A DNA stretch of 40,714 nucleotides from Pseudohongiella sp. (GCA_013204155.1 JABMOK010000031.1:1-40714); one strand, 5' to 3'. Shown: positions 25,054 to 34,611, counted from the first letter of the stretch. A program made the numbers and translations. The notes: generated from the sequence alone by a model not told the origin.

Positions 25054-26253
25054 ATGTCAGCAGAGAGCACACATAATTATGCAAAAATTGTCAGCGGAAT
25101 GATCAAATTCCCTCTACTGCTTGCAGTAATTGTTTCAGTCAATTTTTCCATTGCCGCACCGGCGATTGTGCCGCGACCGCCTGAAATAGCCGCTAGCAGT
25201 TATATTCTTCTTGATGCTAAAACTGGCCAGATACTGATTGAAGAAAATGCCGACGAAGCGCTGCCACCGGCAAGTCTTACCAAGATCATGACGGCCTATA
25301 TCGTCGTTGAAGAAATCCTCAGCGGGAACCTTTCTCTACGTGACAAGGTACATATCAGTGAGAAAGCCTGGCGCATGGAAGGCTCTAAAACCTTCGTTGG
25401 TGTCGATACTCAAGTCGAAGTTGAAGACCTGCTTCGAGGGATAATTATTCAGTCCGGCAATGATGCCAGTGTGGCGATGGCCGAACATATCGCCGGTACT
25501 GAAGAAGCATTTGCAGACATGATGAATCAGTATGCCGAAGTATTGGGTATGAGCCAGAGTTTCTTCATGAATGCCAGTGGTCTGGATACAGAGCTGTACT
25601 ACAACACCATGTCGGCGCGTGATCTATCGCTATTGGCGCGAGCGACTATCAATCGGCATGCGGAATTTTATCCCATTTACTCAGAACGGGAATTCACTTA
25701 CAACGATATCCGCCAAACCAATCGTAACAGTTTATTGTTTCGCGATCGCAATGTTGATGGCATGAAAACTGGCTGGACAGACGCGGCAGGGTATTGCCTG
25801 GTAGCTTCTTCCGAAAGAGACGGGATGCGCTTGATTTCTGTTGTCATGGGTACCGCCAGTGAAGAGGCTAGAGCCGTCGAAACCCAGAAATTATTAACCT
25901 ATGGTTTTCGCTACTTTGAAACGCACAAATTGTATGACTCTAATCAGGTGTTGACCAATGTGCCTGTCTGGTCAGGCGCGCAAAATTTTGTTGACCTGGG
26001 AATCGAGGATGAGGTGTATATTACTATTCCTCGGGGCCAGGCAGAAGCGATGACTGCAACGGTAGATGTGGATGAAACAATTCGGGCGCCTCTGGACAAC
26101 GGCCAAATTATGGGTGTAGTAAAAGTCGTTCTGGATAATAATATTCTCTATCAGGGCGACGTGGTTACTATGCAGGCCGTTGAGCAAGGCGGCATATTGA
26201 AGCGTTTTATTGATTGGATCACCTTGTTTTTTGGCAACCTGTTTTCGGGCTAG
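25054..26253 (+). CDS. dacA: D-alanyl-D-alanine carboxypeptidase (PBP5/6 type)
   Basis: 399 residues. Signal peptide with a hydrophobic core about residues 19-35 (FPLLLAVIVSVNFSIAAPA). The penicilloyl-serine transferase triad is complete: SLTK (S74, K77), SGN (S134-N136) and KTG (K238). A PBP5-like C-terminal domain and an amphipathic end (FIDWITLFFGNLFSG) anchor it to the periplasmic face of the inner membrane. It trims the terminal D-Ala of pentapeptides. An alternative start at M16 (25099) would shorten the signal. The stop codon lies in a 16-bp palindrome that reaches to the ybeD start. Confidence 0.96.
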   Translation: MSAESTHNYAKIVSGMIKFPLLLAVIVSVNFSIAAPAIVPRPPEIAASSYILLDAKTGQILIEENADEALPPASLTKIMTAYIVVEEILSGNLSLRDKVHISEKAWRMEGSKTFVGVDTQVEVEDLLRGIIIQSGNDASVAMAEHIAGTEEAFADMMNQYAEVLGMSQSFFMNASGLDTELYYNTMSARDLSLLARATINRHAEFYPIYSEREFTYNDIRQTNRNSLLFRDRNVDGMKTGWTDAAGYCLVASSERDGMRLISVVMGTASEEARAVETQKLLTYGFRYFETHKLYDSNQVLTNVPVWSGAQNFVDLGIEDEVYITIPRGQAEAMTATVDVDETIRAPLDNGQIMGVVKVVLDNNILYQGDVVTMQAVEQGGILKRFIDWITLFFGNLFSG

Positions 26254-26259
26254 CCCGAA
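26244..26259 (+). promoter_or_regulatory. Perfect 16-bp palindrome at the dacA-ybeD junction
   Basis: ttcgggctagcccgaa is self-complementary and can fold into a 6-bp stem with a ctag loop. It contains the dacA stop (26251-26253) and ends 4 nt before the ybeD ATG, where a ribosome binding site would be expected. No T-run follows. It may tune ybeD translation or processing; this is inferred. Confidence 0.45.
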
Positions 26260-26263
26260 TATT

Positions 26264-26581
26264 ATGTCGAGTGATAATACTTCAGATGAGGGTGTTCCGG
26301 GGGAAGGCGAAGCGGCCCCTTTGAATGCGCCGAAGATCGAATTTCCCTGTCTCTATCCAATCAAAATTATTGGCATAGCCGGTGTGGGATTTCAGCAAGA
26401 AGTAATAGCGACAGTTGAAAAATACGCGGGCGAAATTGCCGCCGATCTGATCCAGCTTCGCCCCAGCAAACAACAGAACTATCTCTCGGTACGGCTTATT
26501 ATTACCGCCACCGGCGAAGATCAGCTACGTGACATTTTCACCGATCTAAAGACTATCCAAAACGTCAAGATGGTACTCTAA
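26264..26581 (+). CDS. ybeD: YbeD/DUF493 family protein
   Basis: 105 residues from the ATG at 26264. After an acidic, disordered N-terminus ([16 protein letters not shown]) comes the ferredoxin-like DUF493 domain: [21 protein letters not shown] and [20 protein letters not shown]. The domain resembles ACT-type regulatory folds; the function is unknown, although the constant position between dacA and lipB suggests a tie to lipoate or cell wall work. No ribosome binding site is visible, only the palindrome. Confidence 0.9.
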   Translation: MSSDNTSDEGVPGEGEAAPLNAPKIEFPCLYPIKIIGIAGVGFQQEVIATVEKYAGEIAADLIQLRPSKQQNYLSVRLIITATGEDQLRDIFTDLKTIQNVKMVL

Positions 26582-26583
26582 TT

Positions 26584-27270
26584 GTGCTGTTGAGGGACTA
26601 TCAATGCTTTGACGCACAGGCAAACCCTGACACGCGAGACAAGCCTGCCAGGCTGCTAGTACGTCGGCTTGGCTTGCAGGACTACGTGCCAATCTGGAAG
26701 TCCATGGGCTATCTGATTGCTCATGCCGATGGCCAGCGGGCTGATGAAATATGGTTACTTAGTCATAAACCGGTTTTCACCCAGGGGCAGGCGGGTAAGG
26801 CCGAGCATATTTTAAATGCGGGGGGAATTCCTGTCGTTCAAATCGATCGCGGGGGTCAGGTAACCTACCATGGCCCCGGTCAGCTGGTGGTTTATCTGCT
26901 ATTAAACGTAAAGCGGCGTAAACTGGGTGTTCGAGATCTGGTAGACCTCATTGAAATGGCTCTATTGGAGACGCTTGAAGCGCTTGGAATTGCCGCATCC
27001 ACGAAGCCGAAGGCTCCCGGAGTGTATGTGAATGATGCTAAAATAGCCGCCCTGGGTTTGCGCATTAAAAAGGGCTGGAGCTATCATGGCCTGAGTCTCA
27101 ATGTCAGCATGGATTTGGAGCCGTTCTCTCGCATTAATCCTTGTGGTTTTGAGAATTTGGCGGTCACTCAGATTGCTGATTACACAAGCAATTCAGAAAT
27201 GTTAATGCAAAAAGTTAGCAAGATATTGAGCAATAAATTACTCCTGAAACTGGGATATTTGGAACACTAG
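26584..27270 (+). CDS. lipB: Octanoyl-ACP:protein N-octanoyltransferase
   Basis: 228 residues from a GTG 2 bp after ybeD. It moves the octanoyl group from ACP to lipoyl domains. Motifs are [33 protein letters not shown], the Lys in [11 protein letters not shown] and the catalytic Cys in [13 protein letters not shown]. The N-terminus carries about 22 extra residues before the usual start region ([13 protein letters not shown]), so a later start is possible. lipA follows after 17 bp. Confidence 0.95.
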   Translation: MLLRDYQCFDAQANPDTRDKPARLLVRRLGLQDYVPIWKSMGYLIAHADGQRADEIWLLSHKPVFTQGQAGKAEHILNAGGIPVVQIDRGGQVTYHGPGQLVVYLLLNVKRRKLGVRDLVDLIEMALLETLEALGIAASTKPKAPGVYVNDAKIAALGLRIKKGWSYHGLSLNVSMDLEPFSRINPCGFENLAVTQIADYTSNSEMLMQKVSKILSNKLLLKLGYLEH

Positions 27271-27287
27271 TATGGCTGCGCAGGTTG

Positions 27288-28268
27288 ATGAGTCAGATGA
27301 CAGATCGTAAACGACGAAATGTATTAGTAGAAGGTGAGAAATTACGTGGAGCCGATAAGGTTCGACGCATTCCGGTCAAAGTTATTCCCACTACTGAAAT
27401 CTTGAGTAAGCCAGACTGGATTCGGATAAAAATTCCGACGTCCGCCAAAATCAATCATATCAAGCAAACGCTCAGGCAGCACAAACTGGCATCGGTGTGT
27501 GAAGAGGCATCCTGTCCCAATCTAGGCGAATGTTTCAGCAACGGAACAGCCACTTTCATGATCATGGGCGAAATCTGCACGCGTCGCTGCCCTTTCTGTG
27601 ATGTGGCTCATGGCAAGCCAAAGCCCCTGAATGAAAACGAACCGACGGAGCTGGCAAGCGCAATTCGTGAAATGGGATTAAAGTATGTGGTCATCACATC
27701 GGTCGACCGAGACGACTTGAAAGATAGTGGAGCACAACATTTTGCCCATTGCATTAGTGAGACCCGGCGCCTGAATCCCACCACCCAGGTGGAAGTCCTG
27801 GTGCCGGATTTTAGAGGGCGTATGCAGATCGCCCTGGATATTCTCAAGCACACCCCGCCGGATGTTTTTAATCACAATCTGGAAACGATTCCACGGCTGT
27901 ATAAGCAAGCAAGACCGGGGGCAGATTATCAGTGGTCTCTGGATCTGTTGAAGGCCTACAAGGCTTGTCGGCCAGATGTAATTACAAAATCCGGTTTGAT
28001 GCTTGGCTTGGGCGAGAGCATAGAGGAAGTCAAGCAGGTGCTTAATGACCTGTATGAGCACAATATAGATATGGTTACTCTGGGGCAGTACCTGCAGCCC
28101 AGTAAGGATCATCTCAGGGTTGAGCGCTTCGTCCATCCGGATGAGTTTAATGCGCTAAGAGAGTACGGAGAGGCGCTTGGCTTTGCGCACATCGCCAGTG
28201 GCCCATTGGTTAGATCTTCCTATCATGCCGACAAGCAAGCACATGGTGAGAAAATTCAGAACAGTTAA
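27288..28268 (+). CDS. lipA: Lipoyl synthase
   Basis: 326 residues from ATG 27288; 27297 is another possible start. A radical SAM enzyme that inserts two sulfurs into octanoyl-protein. It shows both iron-sulfur motifs: the auxiliary cluster [12 protein letters not shown] and the radical SAM motif CTRRCPFC. The C-terminal RSSYHADKQ carries the conserved serine ligand of the auxiliary cluster. Last gene of the conserved block. The stop is followed by near-repeats of acttgatt. Confidence 0.97.
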   Translation: MSQMTDRKRRNVLVEGEKLRGADKVRRIPVKVIPTTEILSKPDWIRIKIPTSAKINHIKQTLRQHKLASVCEEASCPNLGECFSNGTATFMIMGEICTRRCPFCDVAHGKPKPLNENEPTELASAIREMGLKYVVITSVDRDDLKDSGAQHFAHCISETRRLNPTTQVEVLVPDFRGRMQIALDILKHTPPDVFNHNLETIPRLYKQARPGADYQWSLDLLKAYKACRPDVITKSGLMLGLGESIEEVKQVLNDLYEHNIDMVTLGQYLQPSKDHLRVERFVHPDEFNALREYGEALGFAHIASGPLVRSSYHADKQAHGEKIQNS

Positions 28269-28303
28269 CTTGATTACCTTGCAACTGGTTACTTGATTGA
28301 TTG

Positions 28304-29047
28304 ATGATGAATATCCCTTTAGCAAAAATTATTGTTTCCCTTTTTGCCTTATCTGTAGCGATTGCGGTAGCAGCGATTATCTCGCTGTTTTCTGCGCGGC
28401 TGGGTAGTGAGCCATTAATTGTCAGGGCCCTCATCACAAGCCTTGCTCTCATCGCATTTCTGATCGCAGTCTATCCATTCAATCCATTCTTTACAGGTAA
28501 ACCTGGCACTTATGCAGTAGCGGTTTGTCTGCCGGTATTTATTTTGCTGCTGATCTACTATTTGTACTTCCTTCCCACTCGGGCAGGTGAAGGAATGTCG
28601 GCCGAACAACTTCAAAGCCAGTTAATCACCGACAGCTCAAGCAATGGCATCATAGAAGTGGGCTTTGGTAATCCGATATACACCCCAACCATCACCATTA
28701 GCAATCATGAGTTGTTCACCCGTCAGGTGAATGTATTTCTGCGGATGATTGACAGCAATGGCGAAACGGCCTTGTTCAGAGCGGTACGGGCACTGATTCC
28801 GGGTTCCAGTCTAAGTTTGGAAGCATCGGTTCAAGGCATGCTAAGCGAGACCGACGGCTATGAATTTAATCCAATTGTTTTGCCTCCTAATAAGAGTGTT
28901 ACGGGTAAAGTGGTTTTTGTGATTAGCAATCTGGATGATGGGGCGAGTTTCACCGAGGCGCTGGGAAGAGCCTACCAGGCGCAGTTCGAATTGCGCGATC
29001 CGGAAAGCGGGGAATTACTATTGGAATTTCCCCTCACTCGAATCTAG
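28304..29047 (+). CDS. Membrane protein of unknown function
   Basis: 247 residues, not recognised. Three or so hydrophobic helices fill the first 95 residues (IIVSLFALSVAIAVAAIISLF, ALITSLALIAFLIAVYPF, YAVAVCLPVFILLLIYYLYFL). The rest (about 150 residues) is soluble and beta-rich, with alternating phrases such as TITISNHELFTRQVNVFLRMI and LPPNKSVTGKVVFVISNLDD that look like an Ig-like or FxLYD-type sandwich, probably periplasmic. Starts at 28301 (TTG), 28304 and 28307 are equally possible; there is no strong ribosome binding site. It lies 35 bp after lipA and may be read through from it. Convergent with the sterol-desaturase gene. Confidence 0.65.
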   Translation: MMNIPLAKIIVSLFALSVAIAVAAIISLFSARLGSEPLIVRALITSLALIAFLIAVYPFNPFFTGKPGTYAVAVCLPVFILLLIYYLYFLPTRAGEGMSAEQLQSQLITDSSSNGIIEVGFGNPIYTPTITISNHELFTRQVNVFLRMIDSNGETALFRAVRALIPGSSLSLEASVQGMLSETDGYEFNPIVLPPNKSVTGKVVFVISNLDDGASFTEALGRAYQAQFELRDPESGELLLEFPLTRI

Positions 29048-29089
29048 CAGAAGCTGCGGAGATTCAGTCGATCGTCTATTCGATCATCA

Positions 29090-30313
29090 TCACTGGCTTG
29101 TCGGAAGACCGCTTACTCTGTTTCTGGCTGCAGTCAGCACGGCAATCAAGGATATCCCCGCGCAGAGCAATAAGAGGCCGCTCAGTGTGGCGTTGAAATC
29201 AAGCAATACGAGACTAATCATCAGTACAGTCAATCTGAATATTTCCAGTCCCAGTGCGGTGGACTTTGCTTCCAGCCAGACTCCCTGTACATAAAATGAA
29301 TAAGTCAGGTAAGCCACGGTTAGGGCAGTGATGGAATAGCCAATCGAAGTGGCATTAAGCAAAATATACAGACTAAGAACAATCGTCAGTATAAATTGCA
29401 CGAAGGTATAGTACCGACTAAAACTTGAAATGGCCGGATCAAACCGACGGGACAAGTCGACTTCTGCTGGTCCTAATTGACAAGAACTCTTCATCCCTGC
29501 AGGCTGCCAGCCGGGAGGTTTGAAGCAGATCTTAAATTTATTGGCCATTCCAGGCGCTTTTAAAAAATCCTCGATGAGTCGCCAGTACACATGAACATTT
29601 GCCCACACCGGGTTCCAGCTATTCAGGGGTTTGCGCAGGCCAAAGACCACTCTTTCCTCATCCAGTTCTTGCTGAAAGCTGCCAAATAATCTATCCCAAA
29701 TAATAAATACGCCACCGTAGTTCTTATCCACATAGATCTTGTTGCGTGCATGATGAACCCGGTGGTTCGAGGGAGTCACAAAAACCCATTCCAAAGCGCC
29801 AAGTTTGGGAACGTGTTCGGTATGAACCCAGAATTGATAGATCAGGTTCAAGCTGACTACAGTGAAAAGGATTTCTGCAGGAAAGCCGAGAACAAAAAAA
29901 GGCAGATAGAACAGGAAACCATAGAAATCGATACTGGTCTGGCGCAGGGCGGTGCCCAGATTAAAATCCTCACTCTGATGGTGAGCGACATGAGAGCCCC
30001 AGAAAATCGCGATTTCATGACCGAGTCGGTGTTTCCAATAATACGCGAGGTCATATAGGACAAAACACCCAAGCCAGACCCAGGTCTCATCATCTGCAAG
30101 CTGTGTGAGTTGAAATTCCAGGTTAATCAGTTCGAACACCGAGGCGGAGAGACCAAGAATAACCAGACTTTGCAGGCGGCTTAGACTTCCCATCGAAAGA
30201 CTGTTTATGCTGTCATTGATGCGGTAGGTGTTATTTTTAATGATTAATCCATAGACGAATTCAAGCAGTATCGCCAGAAAGAAAAATGGAATAGCGTAGA
30301 GTATCAAGTCCAT
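29090..30313 (-). CDS. Sterol desaturase / fatty acid hydroxylase family membrane enzyme
   Basis: 407 residues with several membrane helices. The histidine clusters of the family are present: HRLGHE, HVAHHQ and NHRVHHARN, which bind a non-heme diiron centre. The order and the phrase KNYGGVFIIWDRLFGSF resemble the alkylglycerol monooxygenase (TMEM195)-like branch. Expected to be an oxygen-dependent hydroxylase or desaturase of lipids in the inner membrane; the substrate is unknown. The C-terminal 120 residues add four more helices beyond the catalytic domain. A 14-bp palindrome (30406-30419) lies upstream, between it and yegD. Confidence 0.85.
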   Translation of the reverse strand: MDLILYAIPFFFLAILLEFVYGLIIKNNTYRINDSINSLSMGSLSRLQSLVILGLSASVFELINLEFQLTQLADDETWVWLGCFVLYDLAYYWKHRLGHEIAIFWGSHVAHHQSEDFNLGTALRQTSIDFYGFLFYLPFFVLGFPAEILFTVVSLNLIYQFWVHTEHVPKLGALEWVFVTPSNHRVHHARNKIYVDKNYGGVFIIWDRLFGSFQQELDEERVVFGLRKPLNSWNPVWANVHVYWRLIEDFLKAPGMANKFKICFKPPGWQPAGMKSSCQLGPAEVDLSRRFDPAISSFSRYYTFVQFILTIVLSLYILLNATSIGYSITALTVAYLTYSFYVQGVWLEAKSTALGLEIFRLTVLMISLVLLDFNATLSGLLLLCAGISLIAVLTAARNRVSGLPTSQ

Positions 30314-30405
30314 AATGCAGCGGCTCTAAGAGATATCATTGGCTAGTGTAGCAGATCGATATATTGCAAGCCCCGCCGACGTTAAAGAGTGGTCAGCCGC
30401 GCTAG

Positions 30406-30419
30406 TTACAGCGCTGTAA
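30406..30419. promoter_or_regulatory. Operator-like 14-bp palindrome upstream of the desaturase gene
   Basis: ttacagcgctgtaa is a perfect palindrome, about 95 bp before the desaturase start (minus strand) and 22 bp after the yegD stop. It is framed by agccg (30395-30399) and cggct (30421-30425). Symmetry and size suit a TetR- or GntR-like operator; a role in yegD termination is the other possibility. Confidence 0.4.
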
Positions 30420-30440
30420 TCGGCTAAGCGCCTGTTTCAA

Positions 30441-31961
30441 TCAGGAGTCTTCCAGACTCGACCCGAGCTTCTTATAATCGGCGATGGCAAGGCCCGCGGC
30501 GACGCTGGTAAACGGATCGTGCTCGATGACTTTTCCAGGGAATTGCGCCTCCAGAATTTGCTTCACGGCGGGGATGAGGGAAGAGCCGCCGGTGCGTATT
30601 ACTAACTGGATTTCTCCGGCATTCAAATTCGCCTTGCTTAAAAGGTCCGATATCGATTGCTGAAATTTACTCAAGACATCACTGATCAGTTGCTCAAAAT
30701 GTTCGCGACTGACGGCGAATTCGATATCCAGTTCCGGGATGTCGAGGACGGCCTGTTCATGTTCAGACAGTTCCGCTTTTAACTCCTTAATGCACTGGAA
30801 TACCAAATAGCTGTAATTGTTTTTAATCAAATCATAGAGTCGCTGAAATTTAACGGCGGCTTCGTCGCCCAGACTGATTCTTTGCATCAATGGAGTCGTG
30901 TATTTGTTTTGATTGAGCATATAGCTTACGGCCCAATTCAACAGATATTCCTGGTAATCTTCAAAGGGGAATGCGGTTTCGATTTCTCGATCCTCTCCGG
31001 CTCGTTTCCAGCGCTCTCCTTTACCCAGCAGCGGAAATAATAATTCGCGGAATAGAACCTGATCGATATGATCGCCGCCCAGACCTATGCCATGTGTCGC
31101 AACCACGGTGAATTCCTGTTGTTGGCGTCGAATCACGCAAAGATCCAGAGTGCCACCGCCAAAATCCACGGCGAGTAAAATTTGGTCCGAGACTATCGGG
31201 TTTGCATGTAAATAGCTGAGAGCGGCGGCGATCGGTTCAGGGTAGTAACTCTGTTGGCTAAATTCAGCATAGCCATAGGCCTCTGATAACATGCTCAGGG
31301 CGGTGTTGTTGCGATTCCCATCGCTGCCCTCAAAATTTACCGGATGACCTATACAGACATGGGTGCTGGAAGCTGATTCTGGTAGTCGTTCAGCGAGATA
31401 AGCGTCGATGCTGTTTTTAATACGTAATAACAGCGGTGTAATTAATGCGACCAGCCTGAAGGGCCGATCGAATACCATTAGCCGTTGCGACTTGGTACTT
31501 CCTAACAATCTTTTAATACCGCGAAATAGTCTGCCTTGTTGTCCTCCATCGACAAAGGATTGGCCGTAAACCTTTTGCGTGCTGGCTTCCTCGGGAAGAC
31601 CGCGATCTCCAATTTGACCGGTTGAGGTTCTGACCTCGCCAAGCACTTCGGCACTTAATTCAATGGTTCTGCCGGTGTTACTCTCGATGTACTGGTTAAT
31701 AGCACTCTGACCAGTCTTTATTTTGAAGTCACGATCGATATAGGTGGCAGATGGCATTACCATGGAATGCTTTTCCAGCTGAATCAAGTGAATATTGTGA
31801 CCGTCAAATACGGCGGCAGCGCTATTACTGGTGCCGTAGTCAACGCCTATTCCTATGAAGCCTTGCTCGGAAGAAGTCCGGTCTGCATTTTTTTCGCTGG
31901 AGTTCGTAGTGCTGGTGCCGAATTCGGGAAAGGAAATCTGATGATTAGTGCTTGACAACAA
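30441..31961 (-). CDS. yegD: Hsp70-family chaperone-like protein, YegD type
   Basis: 506 residues. Actin/Hsp70-like ATPase with the phosphate-1 motif IGVDYGTSNSAAAVFDG (about residues 37-53), phosphate-2 LLAVDFGGGTLDLCVI, and VIRTGGSSLIPAV near the end. There is no DnaK-type substrate-binding lid; the C-terminus closes with the ATPase fold, as in E. coli YegD, whose role is unknown. The only good start is TTG at 31961 (or the next codon, also TTG) with aagg upstream; no ATG occurs before the phosphate motif. An N-terminal disordered stretch of about 35 residues precedes the ATPase. Single gene with a 328-bp divergent region. Confidence 0.88.
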   Translation of the reverse strand: MLSSTNHQISFPEFGTSTTNSSEKNADRTSSEQGFIGIGVDYGTSNSAAAVFDGHNIHLIQLEKHSMVMPSATYIDRDFKIKTGQSAINQYIESNTGRTIELSAEVLGEVRTSTGQIGDRGLPEEASTQKVYGQSFVDGGQQGRLFRGIKRLLGSTKSQRLMVFDRPFRLVALITPLLLRIKNSIDAYLAERLPESASSTHVCIGHPVNFEGSDGNRNNTALSMLSEAYGYAEFSQQSYYPEPIAAALSYLHANPIVSDQILLAVDFGGGTLDLCVIRRQQQEFTVVATHGIGLGGDHIDQVLFRELLFPLLGKGERWKRAGEDREIETAFPFEDYQEYLLNWAVSYMLNQNKYTTPLMQRISLGDEAAVKFQRLYDLIKNNYSYLVFQCIKELKAELSEHEQAVLDIPELDIEFAVSREHFEQLISDVLSKFQQSISDLLSKANLNAGEIQLVIRTGGSSLIPAVKQILEAQFPGKVIEHDPFTSVAAGLAIADYKKLGSSLEDS

Positions 31962-32289
31962 TAGACCTTATTTTTGATACAGAACGATAAGATAAAAACC
32001 CATAGGCTCAAACGGCAACATGGGCTGATTGAAAAGCCGCACATTATGTCATATTTGAGCTGCAAAGCTCCAGCTAATTCCTGTCGTTAAGGCATGGATA
32101 GCCTAAAATGGACGGGCTCGAGATTGGGGGATAAATTCTCCATTGCTGTGGCTTCAGGACGGCCTCAGGCCGCGCAATCATTCATCAGGGAGCGCATCTA
32201 TTGAGAGTTGAATCTTGGTGGAACTTAACCTATGCTCCTTCGGTCAGATAAGGGTTGAGTACAAGAACCGCGCATTTCCAGGAGTTTTC
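31962..32289. other. Divergent region between yegD and the cyclophilin gene
   Basis: 328 bp with no gene. It contains the yegD ribosome binding site (aagg on the minus strand, about 31968-31971), a small hairpin gagct/agctc with a gcaa loop (32057-32070), and an 11-bp imperfect tandem duplication (32150-32160 and 32161-32171, the second a near palindrome ggcctcaggcc). The cyclophilin ribosome binding site (aggag) closes it. No firm promoter call. Confidence 0.5.
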
Positions 32290-33246
32290 ATGACCGTAGT
32301 ATCCCGACGCAATTCAGGGAACAGCATCCGCTATTCAATTTCCACTTTGCTACTTTGCCTTTCAGTTGCTTTTGCCAATACTGCCCTGGCGGGCACTATT
32401 GTCAGGGTAAGTAGCAGTATCGGGGACTATTCCATCGAATTGGTGGATGATATTGCCCCGGCTACGGTCGCCAATTTTCTCAATTATGTCGGTCGTAATG
32501 ATTACAACGGCACCTATATCCACCGGGCGGTGGATTTCTTCGTGGTTCAAGCGGGCGGCTACCGGTTTCAACCATTCGTGGGCCCTATTGATGTGCCCGA
32601 AGATCCACCTGTGACTAATGAGTTTAGCCTGTCCAATACGCGTGGCACGGTGGCGATGGCGAAGATTGACGGGGACCCTAATAGCGCAACGAGCCAGTGG
32701 TTTGTCAATCTCGCTGACAATAGTGCCAATCTGGACTCCAATAATGGAGGATTTACCGTCTTCGGCAACGTGCTTGGAGATGGCATGACAATACTCGATG
32801 CCATCGATAATCTGCCTTTTGTCAATTTAGGGGGGAAGGCTTCAAATGCCCCTTATATCACCGATGTCTATACCAGTCCCGCAGAGTTTGTCTATATCAA
32901 TGTCGAGGTGGTAGAGCGATTCAGCTCCGCTCCTCACCTGTATGAAAGCGCCTCAGGTTTGTGGATTACTTCGGTTGATGTGGATGCAGGAGCCGAACTT
33001 GTTAGCCTGAATTTTAATACCGTTGATTCGGCGACCGAAGTGATTATCCAGGCTAATCTGGAGAGCATTATTCCCCGTAGAGATAGTTTCGACGGGATTG
33101 CCACTTATTCAACAGCCGATACGCGCTTGCGCATTCCCAGTCTGGAAGTAAATTTAAATGGCTCCTTGAGCGTGGTATCGAACGTGGTGTTCGTGCTCTC
33201 AGATGCAAGCCTGTCTCAATTCACGCTGGAATCTTATGATCAATAA
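32290..33246 (+). CDS. Exported cyclophilin-type peptidyl-prolyl isomerase
   Basis: 318 residues from ATG 32290, chosen for aggag about 7 nt upstream and because it gives a clean signal peptide (RRNSGNSIRY, then STLLLCLSVAFANTALA). The cyclophilin domain (about residues 35-200) has the catalytic Arg in YIHRAVDFFVVQAGG, the substrate-pocket phrase SATSQWFVNLADNS and the glycine-rich GGFTVFGNVLGDG. A C-terminal extension of about 110 residues without known domain looks beta-rich. It is probably a periplasmic proline isomerase acting in folding of exported proteins. The next gene starts 24 bp later. Confidence 0.85.
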   Translation: MTVVSRRNSGNSIRYSISTLLLCLSVAFANTALAGTIVRVSSSIGDYSIELVDDIAPATVANFLNYVGRNDYNGTYIHRAVDFFVVQAGGYRFQPFVGPIDVPEDPPVTNEFSLSNTRGTVAMAKIDGDPNSATSQWFVNLADNSANLDSNNGGFTVFGNVLGDGMTILDAIDNLPFVNLGGKASNAPYITDVYTSPAEFVYINVEVVERFSSAPHLYESASGLWITSVDVDAGAELVSLNFNTVDSATEVIIQANLESIIPRRDSFDGIATYSTADTRLRIPSLEVNLNGSLSVVSNVVFVLSDASLSQFTLESYDQ

Positions 33247-33270
33247 GAAGAGCCAGGAAACCGATCCGTA

Positions 33271-34611
33271 ATGGCTGCGCCCAGAGGGGAGTTTACCTCC
33301 CGGTTTGGATTCTTAATGGCCGCCTCGGGCTCGGCGGTAGGTCTCGGCAATATCTGGGGTTTTCCTACGAATACGGCTTCCAATGGTGGGGCGGCGTTCT
33401 TGATCGCCTATCTAGTCTTGACCTTCGCGCTGGCCTACCCGGCCTTGATGGCTGAGCTAATCATCGGCAGGCATGCTCGCTCAAATGCGGTAGCCGCACT
33501 CAAGGCCATTGCTCCAGGCAGGCCTAGCCGCTTGCTCGCGGTATTCATCGGGCTAATGGGCATTCTCACCGTCAGCTTTATCTTGAGCTTCTACGCCATC
33601 GTCAGCGGCTGGATGATCGCCTTCTTCTTTGACCCTATTGCACGTTTATTGGGCATGGAAGGTCTGGCTCAGTGGCTGGTGCAAGACACGGCTATGCGCA
33701 ATTCTATTTTCGTGATTGTTTTCATGCTGCTCACTATATTTATCATTAGTGCCGGAGTTAAGGACGGCATCGAAAAATGGTCTTCAAGACTGATGCCTTC
33801 GCTGATACTGATTCTGCTTTTGTTGATACTTTATGTGTTTACCCTGCCGGGGGCCATGGACGGTTTGCGGGCTTATTTAATCCCCGACTTTTCTCGTATC
33901 ACCGATCCTCAATTACTCGTGGATGCGATGGGCCAGGCATTCTTCTCCCTGTCACTGGGTGTGGGTACGATGCTGGTGTATGGCTCTTACATCAGCAAGG
34001 ATGAAAACCTGCCGGTTGTTGGCAGCCTGGTAGCACTGTTGGATGTTGGTATTGCGGTGTTGGCAGGATTATTAATCTTGCCAGCGATGTATGTGGCTCT
34101 GGCCAACGGGGTTGAGATTTTCGATGCATCCGGTGGGCTGATAGCCGGTCCGGGCTTGATTGTTTCGGTACTGCCGGCATTATTTAATAATATGGGCGCT
34201 GTTGGCATTCTGGTGGCCGCCGCATTTTTTGTATTAATGACAATAGCCTCATTAACCTCATCGATTTCCATGCTGGAAGTTCCTGTCGCCTATAGTGTCG
34301 AGAATCATGGGGCAGGGCGGCGGACAGCCGCGCTGGCAATCGGTTCAATAATCACTTTGATCTCACTCCTCATCGTGTTTAATTTTGATCCCCTGTTTGA
34401 TCTTGTAGTCAACTTTACTACCGAGCGCAGTCAGCCGCTACTGAGTCTTTTTATTTGTATCTTTGTGGCCTGGATTTGGCGACGGAATGATATTCTCGAA
34501 GAAATTAAACAGGGCTGTCCGCAGGCGGAAGCTGGCCTATTTTGGAAGATCTGGCCATTCTATGTGAAGTTTATTTGCCCTGTCGCGATTCTGGTAGTCT
34601 ACTTTCAGTAG
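33271..34611 (+). CDS. Sodium-dependent neurotransmitter-symporter family (NSS/SNF) transporter
   Basis: 446 residues with about 11-12 helices, LeuT fold. The N-terminal FTSRFGFLMAASGSAVGLGNIWGFP is the family signature containing the Na+ and substrate sites in helix 1 (GSAVGLGNIWGFP). Sodium-driven uptake of an amino acid or a related amine is expected; the substrate cannot be read from the sequence. At 446 residues it is the shorter bacterial type. aggaaa lies about 10 nt upstream of the ATG; it is likely cotranscribed with the cyclophilin gene. Confidence 0.92.
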   Translation: MAAPRGEFTSRFGFLMAASGSAVGLGNIWGFPTNTASNGGAAFLIAYLVLTFALAYPALMAELIIGRHARSNAVAALKAIAPGRPSRLLAVFIGLMGILTVSFILSFYAIVSGWMIAFFFDPIARLLGMEGLAQWLVQDTAMRNSIFVIVFMLLTIFIISAGVKDGIEKWSSRLMPSLILILLLLILYVFTLPGAMDGLRAYLIPDFSRITDPQLLVDAMGQAFFSLSLGVGTMLVYGSYISKDENLPVVGSLVALLDVGIAVLAGLLILPAMYVALANGVEIFDASGGLIAGPGLIVSVLPALFNNMGAVGILVAAAFFVLMTIASLTSSISMLEVPVAYSVENHGAGRRTAALAIGSIITLISLLIVFNFDPLFDLVVNFTTERSQPLLSLFICIFVAWIWRRNDILEEIKQGCPQAEAGLFWKIWPFYVKFICPVAILVVYFQ

